Origin: Clostridiales bacterium
GTDB taxonomy: Bacteria; Bacillota; Clostridia; Peptostreptococcales; Anaerovoracaceae
Length of the DNA: 20,646 nt
Reading direction: 5' to 3'
Assembly: GCA_012735285.1 (NCBI GenBank)
Contig: JAAYHT010000264.1
Span: 1-20,646, forward strand
Shown: positions 15,178-20,646 of the stretch, one piece after another
Layout: the number at the start of each line of letters is the position of its first letter
How positions within the stretch are numbered: the first letter of the stretch is position 1
The notes under the pieces: generated by a model
The model's database searches: none
Told to the model about the DNA's origin: nothing
What the model saw: the letters and a program-made list of their open reading frames with translations, nothing else
Position numbers and translations under genes: made by a program

Positions 15178-16602
15178 ATGAACATTTATGCAATTTTTCT
15201 TGTAGTTTATTTAATTGCAATGTTGGTAATAGGTTTTGTATTTAAAAACAAAGCCGGTTCATCAACATCCTCCTATTTTATAGCAGGGAGAGGGCTTGGA
15301 TACATAGTCCTTGTTGCTACAATGGTAGGTACAGCACTGGGGGGCAGTGTTTCAATGGGCACAGTAGGAATGGCCTATAACGGTGGGTTCTATGTATGGA
15401 CGCTGTCGCTTTCAGGCGCCCTCGGCTATTTAGTATTAGCCTTTATGGCAGGTAAGCTCTACAGAACACAAGCAACGACTACACCTGACATTTTGGCGGC
15501 AAGGTATGGACAAGCTGGTAGGTATGTTGCTTCATTTTTTAACATTTTATTTAATGTTATAGTTGTAGCTGGACAGATCATGTCGATAGGTATCGTTCTT
15601 CAGTACATATTAGGTATTGATTATACGGTAGGGATGTTGATTGCTACGGTAGTATTCGTAGTCTATACACTTTTTGGCGGAATGTATGCAGTAGCATATA
15701 CAGACGTCATTCAAAGTATATTTGTTCTTTTTGGACTATTTTATGTTGTATTCTTTATACTCGCCAAAGTGGGTGGCTTTGGTGCAGCAATGACAATTCT
15801 AGAAGGGACAGCTCCTGAAGGATATTTCGATTGGTTTTCTGCAGGTGGAACATTTATAAGCAGTTATTTCATTTATACAATACTTGGAATAGTAACTATG
15901 CAGATCATACACCAAAGAATATTTGCTGCTAAGAGTGAAATGACTGCTAAGAGAACCATGTTCTCTCTATTCGTTGTGATTGTTATAGTATACATAATTC
16001 CTCCCATTATTGGCATGGCTGCAAGAGTATTGATACCAGGCCAAGAAAGCCCACAAAATGCCTTACCTATATTGGTGGTTGAATTCTTGCCTCCTGTAGC
16101 AGGAGCGATTGTATTTATTTCATTGATATCTATTATGATGTCAACTGCAGACTCGACATTATTATCAATTGCTTCTAATATTGTAAAGGATTTCTACTTG
16201 CCTTTAACTAATAAGGAAGGGGATCTAGACGATGAGAGCACTGATAAGCGAATAGTAAGAGTATCAAAAATATGCGTTATTATAATGGCATTAGTATCCT
16301 TGTTTGCTGCTTTGAATTCACAGTTCTTAGTTGCTATTCAGATATTTAGATTGACAGTTTGCGCAGGTGCAATTGCTGTACCTTTAATTGCTGCTTTGTA
16401 CTGGAAACGTGCTACCAGGCTTGCAGGCGTACTAAGCATGATATTTGGCGGAGGTATAGCTTTAATACTTGAGAATGTAGCATTAACCACTGTGCCCTCT
16501 ATTTTCATATCGGTTCCGGTTAGTTTAATAGTACTGGTAGTAGTGTCAATACTGCAAAAGGCGCCGGAAAATGTACCGGAATGGGTTGGTTTCAAAAAAT
16601 AA
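15178..16602 (+). CDS. Sodium:solute symporter (SSS family)
   Basis: This 474-residue SSS/SLC5-type transporter has about 12-13 membrane helices across its length. Typical features are the N-terminal YFIAGRGLGYIVLVATMVGTALGG segment, the family signature region FGGMYAVAYTDVIQSIFVLFG (about 165-186), and the SLISIMMSTADSTLLSIASN segment (about 319-338) that lines the sodium site. It should import an organic solute with sodium: sugar, sugar acid, sialic acid or amino-acid derivative. It sits between the sugar epimerase and lipoprotein genes and is likely the uptake step of the locus. The start has AAGGAG. A 34-base perfectly folding palindrome follows its stop. Confidence 0.92.
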   Translation: MNIYAIFLVVYLIAMLVIGFVFKNKAGSSTSSYFIAGRGLGYIVLVATMVGTALGGSVSMGTVGMAYNGGFYVWTLSLSGALGYLVLAFMAGKLYRTQATTTPDILAARYGQAGRYVASFFNILFNVIVVAGQIMSIGIVLQYILGIDYTVGMLIATVVFVVYTLFGGMYAVAYTDVIQSIFVLFGLFYVVFFILAKVGGFGAAMTILEGTAPEGYFDWFSAGGTFISSYFIYTILGIVTMQIIHQRIFAAKSEMTAKRTMFSLFVVIVIVYIIPPIIGMAARVLIPGQESPQNALPILVVEFLPPVAGAIVFISLISIMMSTADSTLLSIASNIVKDFYLPLTNKEGDLDDESTDKRIVRVSKICVIIMALVSLFAALNSQFLVAIQIFRLTVCAGAIAVPLIAALYWKRATRLAGVLSMIFGGGIALILENVALTTVPSIFISVPVSLIVLVVVSILQKAPENVPEWVGFKK

Positions 16603-16639
16603 AATTACTAAGATCTGGCGAATGTATGTAAAATATTAG

Positions 16640-16673
16640 TTATCAGGTAGACTATTAATAGTCTGCCTGATAA
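16640..16673 (+). repeat. 34-base near-perfect palindrome between symporter and lipoprotein
   Basis: TTATCAGG (16640-16647) and AGACTATT (16649-16656) pair fully with AATAGTCT (16657-16664) and CCTGATAA (16666-16673), with a T-G pair between the two blocks. It begins 38 bases after the symporter stop and ends 22 bases before the lipoprotein start, and no T run follows. It could be an mRNA processing or stability hairpin that sets different levels for the two halves of the operon, a factor-dependent terminator, or a protein-binding site. Confidence 0.8.
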
Positions 16674-16695
16674 TTCATATACGGAGGATTTAACA

Positions 16696-17313
16696 ATGAA
16701 AATAAAACTATTGGCTATTATTTTTCTATCTACATTCTTAATAATTCTAACAGCATGTGAAGGTGTTTCTACTGAAGAATTGCTGGATACACAGGCAAAT
16801 ATGATAATAAAAGACGGGAGTATGGAATGTATTATAGAGGATTCATATTTGACGGTAACAATTGACTATACATTAGAGAATATTGGCGATGAGGAAGTTT
16901 GCGAAACCGTATTGAAAAATTCAGAGTTTAAGGAGACAATCGTAGAATATATCAATATTGCTTTCGATGAAGAAGTGGTGGAGATAACTGGAGAAAGCGG
17001 AGAGGCTATAAGTGAAAAAGTAACATTTCCAAAAGCGGTATTTCCGGGCGAAACAATCGATATAAAGATAAATTATGGTGTCAGTGGTCTTAAAATGCCT
17101 GATGGTGGAAAAATGACATGGAGATGGGTTGTTCCTTATTTGGATGCTACTGCTTTAACTGAAGAAATTAGCGGCATCCCTATAAGCATTGTAATAGATG
17201 AGGATATTGAGCTGGTATCATCAGTACCATTAGGATTCAAAAAGGAAGGAAATGTTTTTAATAATAAATTAAATGGTTTGACAAACATGATTATTCTAGA
17301 AGTTAGCGACTAG
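16696..17313 (+). CDS. Putative lipoprotein of unknown function
   Basis: This 205-residue protein has a lipoprotein signal peptide: basic MKIK, hydrophobic core, and lipobox LTAC with the lipidated cysteine at 21. The mature part is acidic and predicted to be beta-rich. The stretch TVTIDYTLENIGDEEVCETV and the later VFPGETIDIKINYGVSG look like an immunoglobulin-like or adhesion-type domain (N-terminal half) followed by a second strand-rich region. I do not recognise a family. It would be anchored outside the membrane next to the symporter and could bind its substrate or act on the wall. A good GGAGG (16682-16686) precedes the start. Confidence 0.85.
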   Translation: MKIKLLAIIFLSTFLIILTACEGVSTEELLDTQANMIIKDGSMECIIEDSYLTVTIDYTLENIGDEEVCETVLKNSEFKETIVEYINIAFDEEVVEITGESGEAISEKVTFPKAVFPGETIDIKINYGVSGLKMPDGGKMTWRWVVPYLDATALTEEISGIPISIVIDEDIELVSSVPLGFKKEGNVFNNKLNGLTNMIILEVSD

Positions 17314-17328
17314 TCCAGGAGGAAAAAG

Positions 17329-18078
17329 ATGCAAATTAAAAAAGGATTTGAATGTGATCTATTTTCTGTTAGCGCAGCGACTCCAGGAGAAGGAATTAAG
17401 TTAAATGGTATACCGGTGTGCTTGGAAAACGTAGCTAAAGAGGATTCAAGGATCGACCTTATGTATAAAGGGACTAGAGTATTTATTGCTGAACATATTC
17501 TTGCTCCTTTGAAGCTCCTTGGGATTGAGGATGCAATAGTAGTTGGGAAAGAGAAGGAGTGGGACTTTGCGAGACCGGTACATAGGTTCGCATATAGTGT
17601 AAATATGAAAACTGGTAGTATTTTCGGCCCTTCTGATGGAAGACATTGTTATGAATTGCTAGAAGTTGAAGGTGTTTACGAGAGCAAGGAATCTCAGAGA
17701 TACTATACCGTACCCTCTCCTGTTGTATATGAAAAACCTGGATTAGGAAGCATTGAGATTTTACCGTCAGCTCCCTGCACAGGAATGCAGTTTAGTATTA
17801 CTGCCGGCAAAATAACCGTAAAAGCAAGGGTATATGTTACATGTAAACAAAATGATAAGGAATTATTAGATAAGATTTTAAAATCAAGAACACCTGCGGT
17901 TTGCGGACTTGATAGTGATGAACCTATGTGGCATGCAATTGGTGATTTTACAGCAGATTTGTGCGGCATAGGCAAACTGACAGATGCGGTAGTAAATGCA
18001 GAAGTCGGATTCGACTACCATGCCCTTACCATAGGCTCCCTAAGGAAATTAAGCGAAATTGAAAAGGGAGGGCATTAA
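17329..18078 (+). CDS. LpxC-like deacetylase homologue, divergent metal site
   Basis: This 249-residue protein resembles LpxC (UDP-3-O-acyl-GlcNAc deacetylase), usually 280-305 residues. In domain I, AEHILAPLKLLGIEDAIVV (54-72) matches the EHLxxALxGLGIDN region, with E55 and H56 in the places of E. coli E78 and zinc ligand H79. In domain II, EPMWHAIGDF (198-207) matches HKxLDAIGDL and FDYHALTIGSLRKL (229-241) matches SGHALNNKLL, with H231 for H265 and D206 for D246. The two other zinc ligands, H238 and D242, align with E198 and H202, so the site becomes H/E/H. That could still bind metal. Lipid A is not expected in this host, so the substrate is probably another N-acylated sugar or amine. The start has AGGAGG six bases upstream. 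The next gene starts one base after its stop. Confidence 0.7.
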   Translation: MQIKKGFECDLFSVSAATPGEGIKLNGIPVCLENVAKEDSRIDLMYKGTRVFIAEHILAPLKLLGIEDAIVVGKEKEWDFARPVHRFAYSVNMKTGSIFGPSDGRHCYELLEVEGVYESKESQRYYTVPSPVVYEKPGLGSIEILPSAPCTGMQFSITAGKITVKARVYVTCKQNDKELLDKILKSRTPAVCGLDSDEPMWHAIGDFTADLCGIGKLTDAVVNAEVGFDYHALTIGSLRKLSEIEKGGH

Positions 18079-18079
18079 T

Positions 18080-18826
18080 ATGCTGACGATTTGGTTTAAT
18101 ACTAAAAACGAAAAAAATGAATATTTGAACATGTTAGAAAACCAAGTGGATTTAGAAAAATTTAGATTTAGAACCCTTTGTGAAATAGATCAAGTTGATG
18201 ATAAAGAAACAGAATATAATATGCTATGCGTGCCTACCGGAATGAAGGTAGTAACGGTTGAAAAGGGAGAATGGCAACTTTTAATAAAGGGTAAGAACCT
18301 TTCTGAAGCTTTTAAGTTTCAAGATATTCTATGGCCTAAGCACCCTATTTATAACACGGGTCCTGATATCGCAAAAGAAGTGAGAGAAGCTTTTTTACCA
18401 GGTCTAACGACGATAAAATGCGAAAATACAGATGAGGGTGTTCTTTTAAAAATTAACCCTACTGTAGATGCTGATCCAGTTATTATAAGAAAAGACATTG
18501 AGATTGCTTTACAAAATAATGGCGTTTCGTATGATAGTATTGCTGAAGTTTCTGAATTTCAAAAAACTAATAGAAGTATATTAAGCAATGATCTATTGAG
18601 TTTGATATTAAACGTTTTCATAGATGCTGGGTTAAAATCTCCAGATTTTGAATGGTATCCATATCCTGTTGGATTATCGAAGCTTATAAACAGGTATCGC
18701 AATGTGTTTGCCCTTGGGCCGGGTATGTTTCCTTTGGCATTGCCGATGCCAGGTGATATTTCTAAATATAACAATAATGAAAAAGAGTTCATAGCTCTCA
18801 TGCAGTCTTTTTCCAAGTATATTTAA
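18080..18826 (+). CDS. Truncated M20-peptidase-like protein lacking catalytic residues
   Basis: This 248-residue protein looks like the C-terminal two-thirds of an M20 metallopeptidase/deacylase (usually 375-420 residues). VPTGMKVVTVEKGEWQLLIKG (51-71) matches the EPTGxxVxxxxKG entry to the dimerisation domain. INPTVDADPVIIRKDIEIAL (125-144) matches the end of that domain, and residues 170-248, with ALGPGMFPLALP, match the final catalytic strands. The N-terminal HxD/D/EE half is absent, the EPT glutamate is V51, and the last-ligand histidine region (GPGxxxxAH) has no histidine. It is probably a non-catalytic partner, perhaps of the LpxC-like protein. The start at 18080 has GGGAGGG upstream. 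The earlier ATG at 18059 lies inside the preceding gene and lacks a good site. Confidence 0.72.
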   Translation: MLTIWFNTKNEKNEYLNMLENQVDLEKFRFRTLCEIDQVDDKETEYNMLCVPTGMKVVTVEKGEWQLLIKGKNLSEAFKFQDILWPKHPIYNTGPDIAKEVREAFLPGLTTIKCENTDEGVLLKINPTVDADPVIIRKDIEIALQNNGVSYDSIAEVSEFQKTNRSILSNDLLSLILNVFIDAGLKSPDFEWYPYPVGLSKLINRYRNVFALGPGMFPLALPMPGDISKYNNNEKEFIALMQSFSKYI

Positions 18827-18841
18827 TCAAGGGGAGATATA

Positions 18842-19867
18842 ATGTATTGGTTGTTAGGGTTAACTGCGTTAACCGGGTTTTCTTATACTTTCATTACGGG
18901 TTTTCATGACGGAAGTAATATTATATCCACAATAGTGGCATCTAGATCTATCGCTGTGAAAAAGGCCTTGGTGATAGCCTGCATATCAGAATTGTTGGGT
19001 GGATTCCTGTTTGGGACTGCGGTTGCTCAAACAATGGCAAAAAAATTGTTCAATTATTCAATAATATCTACAGCTATAGCCGAAAAGGGAATAGGATTAA
19101 TAATAGCATCCTTTATAGGCGCAATCGTTTGGAATCTTATCACCTGGAGATGGGGTCTGCCTTCAAGTTCCTATCATGCCTTAGTAGGTGGGATGATAGG
19201 TGCGGCGATTTTTCTTTTCGGAATAGAAGCTGTCTATTGGAAAGGTATTCTTCTCAATGTTGTCCTCGTAATGATTATATCTCCTATCATTGGATTTACA
19301 GCAGGCTTTTTTATGTTGTGGCTTTTAAAGCAAATACTAAAATATGGCGGTAGAAATACAGAGAGGAATATAAAAAGGGTTCAAATAATTACAATGGTAG
19401 CGCTTGCTCTTAGTTATGGAAGTAACGATTCTCAGAAATCTATGGGATTGATTTCCCTTGCCCTTGGTTTCCTTGCAGGAAGCGGCGAATTTAACGTTCC
19501 GATTTGGGTAATTGCAGGAAGTTCTATCAGCCTTTCTCTTGGAATGTATTTAGGTGGATGGAGGATGGTTAAAACTGTAGGAATGAAAGTTTTTAAACTA
19601 AAGCCAATTCACTCCTTTGCATCGCAAGTGGCTACTGTTACAGTTTTACTTACGACTACTTTAATTGGTGTGCCGGTAAGTACTACACAAACAATCACAG
19701 CCTCTGTAATGGGAGTCGGTAGTAAAGAGAATATGAGGCGTCTCAATTGGAATATTGTGAAGAAAATTGCATTAGCTTGGATTACTACTATTCCAGCTGC
19801 GATGTTGGTTTCAGGAATTATTGTGTTAGTTGCAAAAGGATTAATATTATTAGGGGGGAAAATATGA
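18842..19867 (+). CDS. PiT-family inorganic phosphate transporter
   Basis: This 341-residue transporter of the PiT family has about nine to ten membrane helices. Both family repeats show their signatures: TGFHDGSNIISTIVASR (19-35), close to the GFHDxANxxxT of E. coli PitA, and YGSNDSQKSMGLISLALG (192-209). LPSSSYHALVGGMIGAA (106-122) and GVPVSTTQTITASVMGVG also fit. It should import phosphate with a cation. It starts 15 bases after the M20-like gene and its TGA overlaps the next ATG, so it belongs to the same operon as the catabolic genes. It may supply or rebalance phosphate needed for sugar phosphorylation. An alternative oxyanion is possible. Confidence 0.9.
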   Translation: MYWLLGLTALTGFSYTFITGFHDGSNIISTIVASRSIAVKKALVIACISELLGGFLFGTAVAQTMAKKLFNYSIISTAIAEKGIGLIIASFIGAIVWNLITWRWGLPSSSYHALVGGMIGAAIFLFGIEAVYWKGILLNVVLVMIISPIIGFTAGFFMLWLLKQILKYGGRNTERNIKRVQIITMVALALSYGSNDSQKSMGLISLALGFLAGSGEFNVPIWVIAGSSISLSLGMYLGGWRMVKTVGMKVFKLKPIHSFASQVATVTVLLTTTLIGVPVSTTQTITASVMGVGSKENMRRLNWNIVKKIALAWITTIPAAMLVSGIIVLVAKGLILLGGKI

Positions 19868-20487
19868 TGGGGGTTTTCATTAAAAGAGAATTGCCTAACT
19901 TCTATGATTTGCTATCGAGGCAGATGAACATAACATTAGACGGAATACATGAACTCAATGTTTATCTGCATGATCTTTCCGAAGATAGATACAATAAAAT
20001 AATAGATTTGGAAAAACAGGCAGATAGGGTAAGGGTAGAGCTAATAAAGGCATTAGAAGAAACTTTTATCACACCTTTCGAGAGGGAGGATATATTTAGA
20101 CTGTCTGGAGATATCGATGATATCATGGATAATATTTATGAAATTGCATATACCATCAATATCTTTCGTATGGAACCTAGAGAAGATGATAAGGAAATTA
20201 TAAAAATAATAATGAAATCAATAGAAGCTCTAAATAACGCTGTTGAAAAATTGGGTACTGAGGTTAACGACGAACAGTGGGATTACTTAAAAGAAGCAAA
20301 AAAATGTGAAAAGATAGCAAAAGCAAAATATCGAAGATGTATACAAAAAATGATTGAAGAAGAGGAAATGAATCTTCTTGCATCAGTGATAAAACAGAGG
20401 GAACTGTATAGAAGTATGAGGCATTTAGCTGAACAGGTTAACTTGGCAGCAGATATTGTGGGTAGGATTAAAGTAAAGATGATTTAG
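19864..20487 (+). CDS. DUF47/PhoU-like partner of the phosphate transporter
   Basis: This 207-residue all-helical protein of the DUF47 (PhoU-like) family is the usual neighbour of PiT transporters and is thought to modulate their activity. Typical are LEKQADRVRVELIKALEETFITPFEREDIFRLSGDIDDIMDNIYE (about 43-85) and the C-terminal region with IKQRELYRSMRHLAEQVNLAADIVGRI. The acidic and helical repeats can bind metal clusters in related PhoU proteins. ATGs lie at 19864 and 19867, inside the stop of the transporter, with GGGGGGAAAAT as ribosome binding site; the overlap couples their translation. A longer reading from 19747 would lie entirely inside the transporter gene and is not credible. Confidence 0.88.
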   Translation: MMGVFIKRELPNFYDLLSRQMNITLDGIHELNVYLHDLSEDRYNKIIDLEKQADRVRVELIKALEETFITPFEREDIFRLSGDIDDIMDNIYEIAYTINIFRMEPREDDKEIIKIIMKSIEALNNAVEKLGTEVNDEQWDYLKEAKKCEKIAKAKYRRCIQKMIEEEEMNLLASVIKQRELYRSMRHLAEQVNLAADIVGRIKVKMI

Positions 20488-20495
20488 AATTCACT

Positions 20496-20520
20496 AGAGA
20501 CTATATAAAATATAGTCTCT
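20496..20520 (+). other. Perfect 10-bp hairpin after the DUF47 gene
   Basis: AGAGACTATA (20496-20505) pairs with TATAGTCTCT (20511-20520) around a TAAAA loop, starting eight bases after the stop. No T run follows, so it is not a classical terminator. It may stabilise the 3' end of the mRNA before the real terminator. A short CTACAG-A-CTGTAG palindrome (20519-20531) comes next. Confidence 0.7.
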
Positions 20521-20533
20521 ACAGACTGTAGAC

Positions 20534-20574
20534 AAAAAAGGTGCTGGAACATTAAAAACTCCAACACCTTTTTT
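20534..20574 (+). terminator. Intrinsic terminator, probably bidirectional
   Basis: A run of six A (20534-20539), stem GGTGCTGGA (20540-20548), loop, the other arm TCCAACACC (20560-20568) and a run of T (20569-20574) form a terminator with one mismatch. A-run and T-run on both sides allow it to work on either strand, fitting a convergent gene to the right. Confidence 0.85.
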
Positions 20575-20602
20575 AATTTGATAAAGAAATTTTCTGATTT
20601 GA

Positions 20603-20646
20603 TTAATAAACGGTGGTAGTAGCCCATTTTTTCGTTTCCATTTTGC
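20603..20646 (-). CDS. Possible C-terminal end of a convergent gene
   Basis: On the - strand the reading frame from the window edge gives KMETKKWATTTVY followed by TAA (20603-20605), about 30 bases before the bidirectional terminator. This could be the last 13 codons of a gene coming in from the right. The stretch is too short to identify, and other frames remain open through it, so this is only a possibility. Confidence 0.2.
   Translation of the reverse strand, partial: KMETKKWATTTVY

Noticed and set aside
16603..16695. Riboswitch between symporter and lipoprotein genes
   Set aside because: Only one simple palindrome is present, with no conserved multi-helix riboswitch motif that I recognise.
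17329..18826. Recent horizontal transfer or a broken gene pair
   Set aside because: Frames are intact, ribosome binding sites are good and base composition looks like the neighbours. I see no repeats, integrase or transposase.
19747..19863. 39-codon upstream extension of the DUF47 gene
   Set aside because: It lies inside the PiT gene in another frame, is rich in Cys/Tyr unlike the family, and the ATG at 19864 has a strong ribosome binding site and the family N-terminus.
1..20646. CRISPR arrays, tRNA or rRNA genes, insertion sequences
   Set aside because: No regularly spaced repeats, cloverleaf-like segments, rRNA motifs or transposase frames were seen on either strand.

Overview
The window looks like a chromosomal segment of a low-GC, endospore-forming Gram-positive bacterium of the Clostridia or a related class. 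The signs are AT-rich sequence, strong AGGAGG-type ribosome binding sites, sigma-A promoters close to consensus, the sporulation genes yabP and yabQ, a WalRK-type two-component system, RNase M5 and an LTA-synthase-like enzyme. The species cannot be fixed from the sequence. I see no phage, IS element, CRISPR array, tRNA or rRNA.

Region 1 (about 1-10,364, + strand) is a dense housekeeping and cell-envelope block. A clear promoter (156-184) drives a membrane-anchored LysM-G5-M23 peptidoglycan hydrolase, then walR and walK. A candidate sporulation (sigma-E-like) promoter lies in the short gap before yabP-yabQ, which are followed by a divIC/ftsB-type division gene, rnmV (RNase M5), ksgA/rsmA, an LTA-synthase-family membrane enzyme and a hisC-like aminotransferase. 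Genes overlap or nearly abut throughout, and the block ends in a strong intrinsic terminator (10,330-10,364). It joins two sets of genes that are separate in Bacillus subtilis (yabP-yabQ-divIC and rnmV-ksgA).

Region 2 (10,365-12,600) holds single genes. One is an HD-GYP-type protein with its own promoter, whose HD motif reads YD. Convergent to it is a cation-diffusion-facilitator exporter whose metal-site residues resemble the manganese-type group.

Region 3 (12,604-20,487) is an accessory locus and the most interesting part. A MurR/RpiR-family regulator (- strand) is divergent from eight closely spaced + strand genes: HAD hydrolase (TTG start), sugar-isomerase/epimerase-like TIM barrel, sodium:solute symporter, lipoprotein, LpxC-like protein, truncated M20-peptidase-like protein, PiT phosphate transporter and DUF47/PhoU-like partner. 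A Gram-positive cell has no lipid A, so an LpxC-fold deacetylase is unexpected. Its metal ligands also appear rearranged, to H/E/H from the usual H/H/D. The next gene is an M20-family relative that has lost its N-terminal catalytic half and, by motif comparison, its remaining metal ligands. My inference is an RpiR-controlled system for uptake and breakdown of an N-acylated, possibly phosphorylated, sugar or amino-acid derivative, with phosphate handling attached. The substrate is unknown. The region ends with two hairpins, the second a probable terminator, possibly shared with a convergent gene at the window edge.
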